Source: Zarea fungicola (Eukaryota > Ascomycota > Sordariomycetes > Hypocreales > Cordycipitaceae). From it: a stretch of 64,000 nucleotides of DNA. The position numbers and the translations under genes were made by a program. Of the stretch, positions 25,567-36,501 are shown one piece after another; the first letter of the stretch is position 1, and each line of letters starts with the position of its first letter. The notes beneath the pieces are model-generated. The model ran no database searches, was not told the origin of the DNA, and worked only from the letters and a program-made list of their open reading frames with translations. The stretch spans positions 1-64,000 of the forward strand of contig FWCC01000245.1 in NCBI GenBank assembly GCA_900169235.1. The letters are read 5' to 3'.

Positions 25567-26095
25567 GAGTGCCATGGGACTCCCTGTCAGTGGTGGTAGC
25601 ACCACATCGAGAGTGGTGTAAGTTGTGGCTGGCCTGGCTTGCTTGACTGTGATTTCTTTGAGCCTTGTACCCTATAGCGACATAATGGGATGGGCCAATT
25701 GTGGAGTTGGTATGATGCAAAAATTGGATTTGCTGCTGTTTTCTTTTGTCATTTTATTTCTTTTACGATGTATGCGATGTATGCGATGGATAGTAAATAG
25801 GGCGTAACTTTTGATTTCGATGGCCGCAGGCGGGCCTACTAGCGAGACTACTCAAGTATAATGAATGGGTCTACAGCGAATGCCTTCCCTTCCCCTATGA
25901 TGGTGACTCTCTGAATCGGTCTATACAACAAATACAGAGATGATAAGTGTATTGCATGGAACCAAACATCTATTGATACAGATTCCATTGTCTATGGCTC
26001 TGAAAACTAGGCTCTGCTTGCCTATTTAGAACTGCTCTGCACCAGACTAGATGTGCACTCAGCTTCATTCCAATCACTCACCGCTGTCCTCTCTT
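25567..26095. other. Convergent 3' region between GFA1 and PRE4
   Basis: These 529 bases hold the 3' ends of GFA1 and PRE4, which converge. I see no gene. Confidence 0.55.
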
Positions 26096-27076
26096 CTAAA
26101 CAGTCTGCGTCCCATAGCCCTTAATTCTCTCTGCAAATGCCCAGCTCTGATTTTCTAGCTTGTTATCATACGTAATCTCTACACCGTCCTTGGTCACAAT
26201 AGCCATGGAATATGCATCCATGCTACGTGCATCACGGTAAAAGAGCACCTTCATGCACTCCTTAATCAGATCCACGGCTTCCTCCTTCCCAAGACTCTTG
26301 GCAGCCTCCTCATCGGGTACGCGGCGACGCATAATGGGCTGAGCAAGCATGGCTCCGTAACCAGTGGCTAGGGACGGGGATGAGTACGTCGTGCCCAAGA
26401 GGTCGGCGGCGGCGAGGAACGGCTCCTGCTCGTCGTCGAGACCCGCAATCAGGAGATGGTTCCAAAGGGGGTCAAACTTGGAGCGACGGTTGTAGAGGAG
26501 CTTGGAGAGGTAGCGGTGGAGGTTAGCGGCATTGAGGCGCGGCGTTTCGGACGAGCCGTAGGACTCGTCGAGGGAGAGGTCAGTGAGGTGGCGGTCGAGG
26601 TACTGCATATCGGAGATATCGCCAGAGAAGCCGACGACGGAGGTGTTTTGGAACGTCTTGAGTCGCTTGACGTCAGTGAAGCGGGCGAGCGAGCCGTAAG
26701 AAGCTGGGAGGGACGGTTAGCCAGGGGAGGTTCTGAAGGCAGAGAGGGGTTGGTAGAGATAGAGAAGCGACCGAGACGAGATTGCAAAGAAAGGTGAGAA
26801 ACATACCCAGGTTATCGGCAGCGACGACGACACCGTCCTTGAACTTGACGCCAATTACAGACGTACCCGTGACAATGGGTTGCTGGGTGTGTGTTCGGGG
26901 AGCATTCTCTTTGAGATATGAGTGGTCGTAAGCGCCGTAAATGTCATCTCTAGGCTAGAGGCGAATGTTAGCCATAAAATCTCACCCAATATTCGTAGTC
27001 TAGTCCGCAGGCGATTGCAGCAAGACGGCAGGAGATTTCAACATACACGGCCCCATGCCTGTGGACGATGATCCAT
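26096..27076 (-). CDS. PRE4: 20S proteasome beta-7 subunit (Pre4 type)
   Basis: This is a structural, non-catalytic beta subunit of the 20S proteasome core. Three minus-strand exons (27047-27076, 26807-26954, 26096-26703) give 261 residues. The 10-codon first exon ([10 protein letters not shown]) joins to [14 protein letters not shown], matching the N-terminal extension of mould homologues as I recall them. The fold core includes [19 protein letters not shown], then [34 protein letters not shown] and [17 protein letters not shown]. It ends [13 protein letters not shown], the conserved C-terminus. No active-site threonine is exposed, as expected for beta-7. The gene shares a 784-base divergent promoter region with the HMG-box gene. 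Confidence 0.96.
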
Positions 27077-27860
27077 CTTGACTTATGTTATGGGTGTTGG
27101 AATAGGCAGTGCTAGTGAAATAGGTAACGTCTTGTTGGCGTAGCTGTAGTACGAAACCGTATATATTCAATTCGTCTAGCGAAGGATGCACAGCGAGACG
27201 GAGTCCTGATGATAGCGAATTGCACAATGTAGATGAATCAAGCTGATTGTTTCCTCAACCAGGTAGAGAGGTTCGCGCGTCCCTCTGCAGCCTGCGTCGT
27301 TGTCGCTGCTGCATGACATAAGCAAACTTGGCAGCTGGCATTACTGGGAGAATGCACGTCTATCTTTGGAAATATACGTACTATATACTTCTGTCCTGGT
27401 GGATATTACGTTATAGTTTAAAGTATACTCTACTTTGAAGCTCCCCGAAAACCGGCTTTTAGTGACTTGTGGCGCTAGGTACCTTCCCTATGCGGCGCAG
27501 TCATGCCCCGCGGGACGCAGTTGGCAGGTACCTGGAGAGGGAGCTAGTACAGTTGCTGGAGGGAAAGGGACGGACATGCGACAGCATCCGCGTTTGATCA
27601 TGGAGCAACCAGCCCCCCAGCATTTCTCTTCCATTACCGATCGAACGTGACACAACGACCGGCGTCTGTCACCAAGATTAACAGTGAGATTTGCAACAGA
27701 CTACAGTTGTCTATTCTTGCTGGAAAGCAGCATCGCATTCTCTGTCTGTTTTAGTCTACAGCTAGACAACTGCCCGAACTGTTTACGTTGCTTGCCACAG
27801 TTGGCAGAGACGCTTCACCATACGAATAATAAACATCAAAACTCCCACCATCCACAAAAA
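27077..27860. other. Divergent promoter region between PRE4 and the HMG-box gene
   Basis: Both flanking genes are transcribed outward. I looked for the yeast proteasome control element GGTGGCAAA and did not find it here. No gene is visible. Confidence 0.55.
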
Positions 27861-28864
27861 ATGCTGCCCTTGTTTAGAAGAGCCGCCGCCGGGCGCGCAA
27901 TTTCCGCTGTTGCAGTGTCGTCGACCTCCAAGATCATTCCCTTCATTGCTTCGTCGTCGTCGCGCCGTGTCCGACGACTTGCGCCGATTGTCAGGAGCTT
28001 TTCCGCGTCGGCATGGATCCGTTTCCCTGATGCAGTCGCCGCCACGCCTAGTAAAGCAGCGGCGAAGTCTCCAACTGCCAAGAAGAGTGGTACAAAGACG
28101 ACGGCGAAGAAGAAGACGAAGAAGCCTGCGGCTAAAAAGAAGCCCGCAGTGAAGAAGAGAAAGGTGCTGACGCCGGAGCAAAAGGAAAAGAAGGAGCTCT
28201 CGCAGCTGCGCAAGATGGCGCTGCCCAAGGCACCCAAGGGCAAGCCGGCGAACGCGTGGACCGTATTCCTGGCGGACAATGTGGGCAGTGGCAGCGGCAC
28301 CGCGCTTAGGGACAAGGTCAAGGATATTTCTGCGCAGTTCAAGAGCCTGTCCGAGTTTGAAAAGACTGTAAGTTCTTGGAATCTAGTGACAAAGTTCTGA
28401 CTGGGGAGTCCTAAAAGGAAACATTGTGCGTCCGGAAAATCTGACTGCTGACTTTCTCACAGCGCCTCCATGAGCGTGCCCAGAGCAACGTAGCCACCAA
28501 CAAGGTGGCCTTCAAGCAGTGGGTTGAGTCGTACCCGGTCGAGGCCATTTTCATGGCCAATCTTGCACGCCGCCGCCTTGCCCGCAAGCTCGAGAAGAAG
28601 AGACCTTCACTCCTCCACGATGACCGCCTGCCCAAGCCGGCGCCCAGCGCGTACTCGCTCTACATCAAGTCCCACCATGACGAGGTCAGTGCGGCGTCGC
28701 CCACGGATACATTCCGCCAGCTCGCGGCGCAATGGAAGGCGATGTCCGAGTCAGAGAAGCATCAGCTCAAGGAAGCCGCCAGCGCAGACGTGAAGAGGGT
28801 CAAGGAAGCGACCGAGGAGCTTCGCGCAAAGGGCAAGGCATACTGGGCGGAGAGGGGACTATAA
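27861..28864 (+). CDS. Mitochondrial protein with two HMG boxes (Abf2/mtHMG-like)
   Basis: Two exons (27861-28367, 28463-28864) give 302 residues. The N-terminus is Arg/Ser/Ala-rich without acidic residues (MLPLFRRAAAGRAISAV, then SSSSRRVRRL and VRSFSASAW). It looks like a cleavable mitochondrial targeting sequence. A Lys/Ala/Pro-rich basic linker (about 63-103) follows. Then come two HMG-box-like units, about residues 122-205 (PKAPKGKPANAWTVFLAD) and 226-295 (LPKPAPSAYSLYIKSHHDEV, then FRQLAAQWKAMSESEKHQLK). Two HMG boxes behind a mitochondrial presequence is the layout of yeast Abf2 and animal TFAM, which bend and package mtDNA. The role in the mitochondrial nucleoid is therefore inferred; box 1 is weak and box 2 clear. 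Orthology to any one named gene is not certain. Confidence 0.85.
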
Positions 28865-29443
28865 ACTAGCTCAAGGAAGAAGATTTTTATTGGGGCAAGA
28901 TTAGAAGAAATAGATAAAAACAGAAAAAAAAACAGGTACGTTTGAAATGGGAAGAGGGGAAGACGACAGCCGAAGGCACCTGAGTCGTCAGCGAATGAGT
29001 ATGCTCATTACTGTGATCGTTATTTATTTTGGGTTGGGTTGTTTTCTTTTCCTTTTCCTCCAGTTGTCCTTATCTTTTTTTTCGTTTTGGGAAAGACCAG
29101 GCAGAACGTTGCTGTTCACGGAGCGCTTGTACTCTTGTTCAAATCTCCTTTGTCTTGGGAATTTCTCGTTTTGGCCGAAGCAACGGCCGTGTACCATCAC
29201 GTTTTAAGCTGAACTTGAAAGAATTCTTGAAATGTACAATACACCAACTTTTAAAGCTTATGCTGTGATTGCTTGTAAACATTACTGCATGTATTAAAGT
29301 ATGCCCTCCCAACTTTTTAGTAACGCGTTGCTACTCAACAAATATCAAGTAACCTCATCAGCTGCTGAACCTAATTTCAAAAAGAGAAAAAAAACCATGT
29401 GCTATGCCAAAATAGAAAAAAAGAGGAGAGGAAGTCCTCCAGC
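28865..29443. other. Convergent 3' region
   Basis: These 579 bases lie between the HMG-box gene and the 502-aa gene, which converge. The sequence is T-rich on the plus strand at 29020-29100. I see no gene. Confidence 0.55.
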
Positions 29444-30952
29444 TCACGGCACAACCTCCACCGCAACCTTACCATCAGCATCATACCACTTTGCACCCGT
29501 CGTCTTAAGCTGTCTCCCACTGACCAGATATAGCAGCAGATACGTGTGCTTGACAACATGCGCCCACCCATACAATCGAATACTCGTATGCTTCTCATCC
29601 CCCCCACTACCCTCACAGATGTCGCCGCTGCTCCTCTTGCACCACACCCCCCAACCTGCCAGCCCGCTGCCGACGTAACTCTTTAGAAAGACCCAAGCGT
29701 CGGTGCGTGTGTCGGCGGGCCAGGTGGTACAGTCGACAAGCCAGTAACCGCGCTCAAGTGGGTTGAGCGCACGGTGAAGGATAGGACGGTAGCGCGAGGA
29801 TAGGTCATGTGCGAGTTTGGCGAGTTTGGCGGAGACGAGGTTTGGAAGGGCGAGGTTTACGATACCTGTGGGAGGTGACGGGGGCCGTATTGAGAGGGAA
29901 GAGAAGAATGAGGATGCCGGAGAAGATGGGGCTGAAGGGAGATATGTAGATGGGAGTTGGGAGAGGGCGTTGTAGGCGAGTGGGGAGGAGGGTGGCGGTG
30001 GTGGCAGTTGTTGCTGCTTACATCGTCGTTGGTGTTCATGGTCGGGGTCACTAACACTGCGGGCGAGGTTGTGATGTGCTCCAGCACCGTCTTTTGTAGT
30101 ACTTTCGCGGAGCCGTTTGAGTAGTAGCGGGTCGGATTCTGAGCGCTGGAGGGCGGCGGCGGCGGAAGAGCCGGTGCAAGTGATGCTGCTTGATATATGT
30201 GTGATATCCAGTGCAAATGCATCATCCAGATGTTCAATCATGTGGTCAGCCTTGCGCTTGCGGGTTGTTTCCGGCACCATGGGCGTGAGAGGTATCGTAG
30301 CTTCACGCCGAAGGCTTTGTTCCTCCGCCAGCCTCGACTGAGATGGAGGTACGGAAGAGGTTATATGGATAGCAACAGGAGCTGCGGCCGCGTGTAATTT
30401 TGTGCCAATTTCGTTTGGTATAGACTGTGCCTCGATGTCACGTTGACCAGACAGAGGTGAAGATGAAACTATATCTTGCCGTTGCGCAGTAGGAGTTGAC
30501 CCCGGCAGCCGACTCCCCATGTACCGTTGCAAAACACGTGTGGGAGTTACATTAAACAGGTCCGCGTCGGGCATGGGATACGAGTCCGGAATCTGGCTAG
30601 GAAGCTGGGCCGGTGCTGTTGCCGACTGTCGTGTCTTCTTGGTGCTCATCAACGGCGACGACCGGTTATCCAGCGCGCTTCGAAAACTTATGTCCTGAGA
30701 GTCGGAGCAAAAGGACTGCAACACTGTGAGGTTGTGACCATGATCCTGCTGGTCCTGTCTCGACGGCGCTGGTGGTTGGTACTGCACCGGGGGTGAGCTG
30801 GGAATTGTGACATTGGCACGACTGCCCGGCGCAAAGGAGAGATAGGCCTGAGCGAGATGCCGGTAGGTGACGTCGTCAGCTACTTTACTTGGCGCTGTGA
30901 CGTGAACTAGGATTTCGACGTTGGCACCGGCAGAGGTGTGTTTGGTTGCCAT
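29444..30952 (-). CDS. Uncharacterised fungal protein, 502 residues
   Basis: I do not recognise this family. The gene is a single exon starting at an ATG (MATKHTSAGANVEILVHVTA). The first ~30 residues and the C-terminal ~150 look folded. The middle (about residues 40-330) is low complexity: Ser/Pro/Gln-rich, with a basic KRKADH patch, HHNLARSVSDPDHEHQ and a poly-Pro run. The C-terminal part (LAHDLSSRYRPILHRALN, GYWLVDCTTWPADTR, YVGSGLAGWGVWCKR, YGWAHVVKHTYLLLYL) is dense in Trp and Tyr. Its even composition suggests a conserved domain. It has no signal peptide or clear membrane helix. It might be a nuclear or cell-cycle protein given the S/P-rich middle, but that is a guess. The gene is divergent from ERG26. 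Confidence 0.8.
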   Translation of the reverse strand: MATKHTSAGANVEILVHVTAPSKVADDVTYRHLAQAYLSFAPGSRANVTIPSSPPVQYQPPAPSRQDQQDHGHNLTVLQSFCSDSQDISFRSALDNRSSPLMSTKKTRQSATAPAQLPSQIPDSYPMPDADLFNVTPTRVLQRYMGSRLPGSTPTAQRQDIVSSSPLSGQRDIEAQSIPNEIGTKLHAAAAPVAIHITSSVPPSQSRLAEEQSLRREATIPLTPMVPETTRKRKADHMIEHLDDAFALDITHISSSITCTGSSAAAALQRSESDPLLLKRLRESTTKDGAGAHHNLARSVSDPDHEHQRRCKQQQLPPPPPSSPLAYNALSQLPSTYLPSAPSSPASSFFSSLSIRPPSPPTGIVNLALPNLVSAKLAKLAHDLSSRYRPILHRALNPLERGYWLVDCTTWPADTRTDAWVFLKSYVGSGLAGWGVWCKRSSGDICEGSGGDEKHTSIRLYGWAHVVKHTYLLLYLVSGRQLKTTGAKWYDADGKVAVEVVP

Positions 30953-31830
30953 GATGGAGCATACGTGCGAGAGAACAATAGCGGCAGCGATGGACAGCGC
31001 AGTTCAAGATTCATTGCGACGAAGAAAGGCAAAGAAGGGGGAGACCAGGGCATAGAAATACGAAATTATTTAAGTTTGGAGGTTTATTCAAACTTTGCGT
31101 GTGCGTCTGTAGGACAGCTTACGCCACTGTGATGCGGTGCAACTCCTTGGATCACGGATGGGCTTGCAGAGTGCGGGTGTTGAGAGGTATTAGTAGTTGC
31201 ACGGAGTAGCTGTGTTTGCTTGGTAGGCAGCAAGTCGATTCCTTTGGAATATGCAATGCTGGCCTGGTGTTGTTTGATATATATATAAAGAGGTCGGCTT
31301 TTTGGCAGCCTCGTGATGGCTGACAACAAGGCTGACACGAGCAGGGATTGTTGATGTGTAATATCGGTGAGGCGCTTCTTCAAGGAACAGTGACAGGGTT
31401 GATGGTTCACATTTATGATGTGTGAAGTTGAACTTGATGAATGCATTCCGGTAGGTGGTGTTGGAGCAGGCAGCGACCTGTTTCAGTGGGGTTTGGTGGG
31501 TTCAGCGGGCTCTTTCGGATGGAAGGGCGTGCCACATGTGTCTGTTACTGGACAGACAGCTCCCTGAACTGCTCTCTTTACAGGTGGCACAGCTGCGCTG
31601 GATCAGTTGGAAGGACACAACATTAACGATGAAACTGGGTCAGTCTGCATTGTAGTGGGGAAGCACAAGACAAGCCCCCTACTCACCCCATCACCAGCTT
31701 CAAGAGCTACTAATCAAAATACTTCTCCAACTGCAACTCTTATTGGCTTTAGTAACCATCGGTTTTATACCTGCATCTTCAAATTGGAAAATCCGCACAC
31801 ACCCCGGAGTGCTGCAAACAAATCCAAAAC
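30953..31830. other. Divergent promoter region between the 502-aa gene and ERG26
   Basis: These 878 bases hold two outward promoters. Open frames here (31084-31446 minus, 31441-31626 plus) have no family features. I see no gene. Confidence 0.55.
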
Positions 31831-32931
31831 ATGCCTTCTCGAGCCGTCCCCAAAGGTGACCTGGGTAAGGTCCTCGTGGTCGGGGGTAATGGCTTCCTCG
31901 GCCACCACATCATCAACCAGGCCATTGATGATTGGCACTGCAAGCACGTATACTCCGTCGACCTTCGCTGCGACCGTAACCGCCACGCCAATGCCCACTA
32001 TCATGAGTGCGACATAACCGACACAGCCAAGCTCACTGCCCTGTTCGAGTCCATCCGGCCCGATTTGGTCATCCACACGGCCTCTCCTGTCGCCCACACC
32101 ATACAAAAGGCCCTCTTCCTCAAGGTCAACGTCGAAGGCACCCGCTCCGTCATCCAAGCTTGCCAGGCCGCCAACGTCAAGGCCCTAGTGTACACGTCCT
32201 CCGCCTCCGTCGTCAGCGACTTCCAGAGCGATCTCTTCAACGCCGACGAGCGCTGGCCTGTCATGCGCGCGCCCCAGCAGATTGACTACTACGCCGAGAC
32301 GAAAGCGGCCGCGGAAGCCCTTGTCACGGCCGCCAACCGCGCCGATCCCACGCCCAGATTCCTGACGACGTCACTCCGTCCTGCTGGTATCTTTGGCGAG
32401 GGCGACGCCCAGGCCCTCGTCGGCTTCATCAATGCCTACCGCGAGGGCAAGTCCAAGGTCCAACTCGGCGACAATACCAACATTTTTGATTTCACATATG
32501 TCGGCAACGTCGCCCACTCTCATCTCCTAGCGGCGAGATTACTTCTCGCGACATCTGCCGCTGCGACGCCACCGTTGGATCATGAGCGTGTGGATGGCGA
32601 AGTGTTTTTCGTGACGAATGATGAGCCCGTGTACTTTTGGGACTTTGCGCGTGCCGTGTGGCGTGCCGCGGGTAATGAAAAGGGTACGAGCGGGGTGTGG
32701 GAGCTTTCGCGCGATGTCTCTCTGGTACTTGGCACGGCGAGTGAGATTTTTTGTGCGATTGTGCGCAAGTCACCAACGTTTACCAAGCAGCGCGTCATTC
32801 TGTCAACCATGACGAGATACTACAACATTAACAAGGCCAAGGAGGTTCTGGGGTATGAGCCGCAGTGGACACTGCAGGAGGGTGTGACGAGAGGCGTCAA
32901 TTGGTTGCTCGAGCAAGAAAAGGTACAATAA
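31831..32931 (+). CDS. ERG26: Sterol-4-alpha-carboxylate 3-dehydrogenase (C-4 decarboxylase)
   Basis: This NAD(P)-dependent enzyme oxidises and decarboxylates the C-4 carboxysterol during C-4 demethylation of ergosterol precursors, at the ER with Erg25, Erg27 and Erg28. It is an intronless 366-residue member of the extended SDR / 3-beta-HSD family. The Rossmann glycine motif is VLVVGGNGFLGHHI (about residues 14-27). DVRC-type spacing gives YSVDLRCDRN, then IHTASPVAH and the catalytic YYAETKAAAE (Tyr-x-x-x-Lys, near residue 153). LRPAGIFGEGD and DFTYVGNVAHSHLLA follow, both typical of this subfamily. The protein ends with a LGYEPQWTLQEGVTRGVNWL segment. No membrane anchor is obvious at the C-terminus. 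The length agrees with fungal Erg26 (about 350-370). Confidence 0.93.
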   Translation: MPSRAVPKGDLGKVLVVGGNGFLGHHIINQAIDDWHCKHVYSVDLRCDRNRHANAHYHECDITDTAKLTALFESIRPDLVIHTASPVAHTIQKALFLKVNVEGTRSVIQACQAANVKALVYTSSASVVSDFQSDLFNADERWPVMRAPQQIDYYAETKAAAEALVTAANRADPTPRFLTTSLRPAGIFGEGDAQALVGFINAYREGKSKVQLGDNTNIFDFTYVGNVAHSHLLAARLLLATSAAATPPLDHERVDGEVFFVTNDEPVYFWDFARAVWRAAGNEKGTSGVWELSRDVSLVLGTASEIFCAIVRKSPTFTKQRVILSTMTRYYNINKAKEVLGYEPQWTLQEGVTRGVNWLLEQEKVQ

Positions 32932-33715
32932 ATGCAGACAGAAAAGTATGACCGAGGGCAGGGTAATGCAAAAAGAGTGTGTGCCGCGTTTTGGCTGGTT
33001 TAACATGCATGAGATTTACATAAATAATACTCTAAACATTGTAATAATAATCAATACATTGTCATATAAAAGATTTGCTTCTCTCTTGTCAAGATGCAAA
33101 GATACGACTACGACATGATAAAGTCGGTGGCTATTACTGGACCCATTTACTTTGAAAATATGTACCGAATTCATCTATCATGGGACAAATCGTCCGGCGA
33201 GCAACACACAGGCCATAGACTGCCTAGCACATGCCGTCGTCTCCAGCTACAGGCTTGCCCCTTGCACGAGCCTGTGGTGAAGCACTCACATTAGGAAAGG
33301 AATTCAAACTAGCACGGTGTCAAGCATAACATCGGCAGAGAGTAGTCGTCACATATTGCAATTACCGCATAGCAGCCTTACATTTACCAGGACAACAAGG
33401 ATGACTAAAACGAGTGACTGACAAGTGAAGCACCCGCAGATGAGGTCAACCTGGGCGAGGAACTAGTCCACCATTTGAACTAGAAGGATAACGCTGCGGA
33501 GCCCGGTTCTCGCAGATAAATTCTGGCCATAATACTCCGTAGCGAGCAAGAAGAAATGAACAGCTGTCCTATTAAAAATGGAGCAGTTTCCTGGAATAGT
33601 GAAGAGTGTGATCAACCAACTTCACCTGCTGGGACGAGGAAACCGTAAGCTACAAGAAACGAAATAGAAGCAATACCCATATAAAGAAAAATAGCTCACG
33701 ATGTGTCATCAAATA

Positions 33716-33858
33716 ACCCGGTTAGCTCAATTGGTTAGAGCGTTGGACTGTGAGTTTAATCAATATACGACCTACTCGAGTCCCACCACTAATAAATCAA
33801 TAGTTTACAGTATACACTTAATATCCAAAGGCTACGAGTTCGACCCTCGTACTGGGTG
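33716..33858 (+). tRNA. Intron-containing tRNA, anticodon GTG by position (tRNA-His candidate)
   Basis: A full cloverleaf can be drawn: acceptor ACCCGGT with ACTGGGT (one G-U), D-arm GCTC...GAGC, anticodon stem TTGGA with TCCAA, T-arm ACGAG-TTCGACC-CTCGT. The anticodon loop reads CT-GTG-A, so 33750-33752 is GTG (His). A 79-nt intron (33754-33832) sits at the canonical place after base 37. A T-run (33860-33866) directly downstream suits RNA polymerase III termination. Two points are odd for a eukaryotic tRNA-His: the first pair is A1-U72 rather than G-C, and the discriminator base is G. The isotype is therefore less sure than the tRNA itself, and a pseudogene is possible. Confidence 0.7.
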
Positions 33859-33867
33859 ATTTTTTTG
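33859..33867 (+). terminator. RNA polymerase III terminator of the tRNA
   Basis: A run of seven T residues starts two bases after the tRNA discriminator base, the standard Pol III stop signal. Confidence 0.75.
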
Positions 33868-36501
33868 GCTTTTCCGTTGCCCTGTAATGCCAATTTATCA
33901 ATTTGCCAGTGTCTGTCTATTTACGTCATGTTCGTTTTTTTTTTCTTCCTTTCCTTTTTGTCACATTATTATGCTTCTTTATCTGTTTGCTTATGCTCCC
34001 TCGCACTGGCTATTTCGATCCCGTGTATATCCTCCATACACTCACTAATCTCTGGTTTACCGATGACGTGGTCGTTATCTCCAGTTGTACATGCACGGAT
34101 TCAATATGGTTGGTGACGTTCCCTGATGGTTCTGCAAAGTTGTCTGCATGCAGTAGCTCCGTCGTTGCGGTATGGTCTACTGTGTCAATCCCAGGCTCCT
34201 GCAGAATAGGAAATCGGCACGGAGTACTCTTATTCCGAATACAGGGTAGTAAAGATTGTCAATGAAGCCAGTCACAACTGCGGTGGTAATCGAACAAAAA
34301 CGCGGAATTCCGTACCAGTAAATCCTTCTGCTACTGGAAGAAAGAGGCGACTGCGTTTGCCTCTGCGGCATACTCTGGGCATAGCCTCAAAACGTGGGCA
34401 ATTCTTTCGCTGTAGTATCCTAGGTCGCCATCCAGGGAAACTGCTGAGTGAGCGAATGCAATGCAATCACTAGGCGGCCCCTTCACACATCCCCCTAATG
34501 ATAACCAGGCGGCTTTTCTCATCAAAAGACAGATACAAGACAAAAACGGCAGTTACATACATGGCCTTCCCATAATCCGACCAGCAAAGACTTATCGAGG
34601 TGGACGAAGTAAATACGCCACATTAAGCCGGGCGAACATGGTCCCAGCGTCGCGACTCGGCGCACCGAGTAATAAACGTAGCAGCCATTGGGAGAACCGG
34701 ATAATTGGAAGCTAATTAGTCTGGACAAACGAGACCTGTGGCTAGACTCGAAAGCGCCTGCTTATGGAAACGAGTCCCGGCAAGAACAGCCGAACTGGAC
34801 TACTGCCATAGCAGATCCTACTTTCGTCTGTATCCAGGAATAACTACCTGTCGCTGGATACAATACAGGTCGAGTTTCGATAAACTCATGCACGCTCAGA
34901 TATTCCCCACTCGACTTTCTTTTTGTTGCAGGCTTCTCAAAAATTTTCCCCATTTCCAGCTCCCGCTTTTCTTGTCGTATTCTTTTCTCCCTTTCCTTTC
35001 CTTTCCTTTTTTTTGCCCAGCCTGCTGTTCTTCTCCCCCCTCGCCAATGGCGTTTCTGCATAGGCAAGCCGAGAACAATGATGGCGTTTTCCGCCGCCAC
35101 CCAGCTCTCTCCACACAGGCGAGTAAAACTGAAATTGTTTGGACTGTCGTACCCAGTTTTTACCATGGTGCGGACTCCCAATGGTTCCCGCTTGCGGCAA
35201 GGGGGCCCAAATGCTTGACACATGGGCAATAGACGGGACAGTTTCCGGTGTTCCTTCACATTGCCGAATAATGCCCATCTCCAATCTGTTGACGTGGTCC
35301 TTTATGCCATGACTACTAGCTAGTGTGCTTTAATTTATAATGCAACACAGCCAGCCGCGCTTTGTCGCTCTTTGTTTGTTTTGGGACAAATTTGGCCAAG
35401 AGCTGAACTCGCGTTCCTCCAAGTCCTGCAAGCCTCGTTTTTTTTAATTATTCCCCTTGGCCGACAAGCTCATTTGTTTTGTATTGACGAGCATTTTCCT
35501 TTACCCACATGCAGTAATTTAAGAGACCGAGCGCACGCTCTCGTCATACTACATATGTAGTTAATCTATACAATGGGTATATAAGAAACCGGTGGGTAGG
35601 CATGTAGGCTTCTGCACGAATGTGTCAGTGATCAAGTGGATGAATGGTCAATAGTTTCTAGGGCGTTATTCATGCCACCCCAGTCCGAACGCCCGTTTTC
35701 TCGCCACTTCCCGTAAAAGGACGTCAATGCCCTTGCTTCCTTTTAAAAACTTCTGCATTGTCCATCATTTATTTTTAATCAGCTTGCAATCTCTCCCTCC
35801 CTTTCCCCCGTCTCTGTTACACGTCCCTTACGCCCCGCAACAGCGGACCCAACCAAAAAAAGCAAGGAAAAAAAAAAACAGCGACGTTGCGACCCTCTGC
35901 TTGTCATTCTAGCGTTGTCTCGGGAAATAGCGGCGCTGCAAGTAGTGTATAACAAAAGCTTACGGCGTACGTGAATCGTCTGTGCGGAAACTGAGCCAAT
36001 AAGTTGCCAATCCAGGCGAGTCTCCAGCAGCTGCTCCTGTCAGGCCATTGTTTTATTTTCTCTTTTTGCGCGACATAGAAGCAGACGGGCGGCGGCGCTG
36101 CTTGGCCCGGTTCGCGGACTTACTCCTCCTTGCGCTGTGGAGATTTTCTGTGAAAGTCTCTTCTTCAATATTTCCTTCTTGTTTCGATTTTTATCATTCA
36201 GAGTCGGCATATTCTACGGCTTGGACAAAGCGAAATAGGACCGTGGCATTCCTGGAACGGGTGAGCGCTGTTACGGCCTGCTGAACCACAACCCGCTGTA
36301 ACCCACCCCAGCAAAACGGGTTGTCGCAGATTGCCGATCTTTCCCACGTTGTGTTGACCATTGCGATCCGTCGACGCCATCAACAGTGCGATTGCGACAT
36401 TGCTATCCAAAGACATTCCGATATACCGAAGGATCCATCCGCATCAGTCATTTTTCTCCTCGTTTTCCTGTACATAAAAGCAAATCCCTTACCACCTTGC
36501 C

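Larger units (their letters stand above)
32932..36501. other. Gene-poor stretch containing a tRNA
   Basis: Apart from the tRNA at 33716-33858 I find no gene in these 3.6 kb. Plus-strand frames such as 34738-35232 and their antisense partners lack any family feature. A pyrimidine-rich tract (34975-35035, with tandem TTTCC units) and several T-runs occur. The last ~500 bases probably hold the promoter and leader of the 181-aa gene. Confidence 0.6.

Noticed and set aside
34738..35259. Two overlapping opposite-strand frames of about 165 codons
   Set aside because: Neither has a domain. The plus frame covers a pyrimidine tract and the minus frame its purine mirror, which keep frames open by composition.
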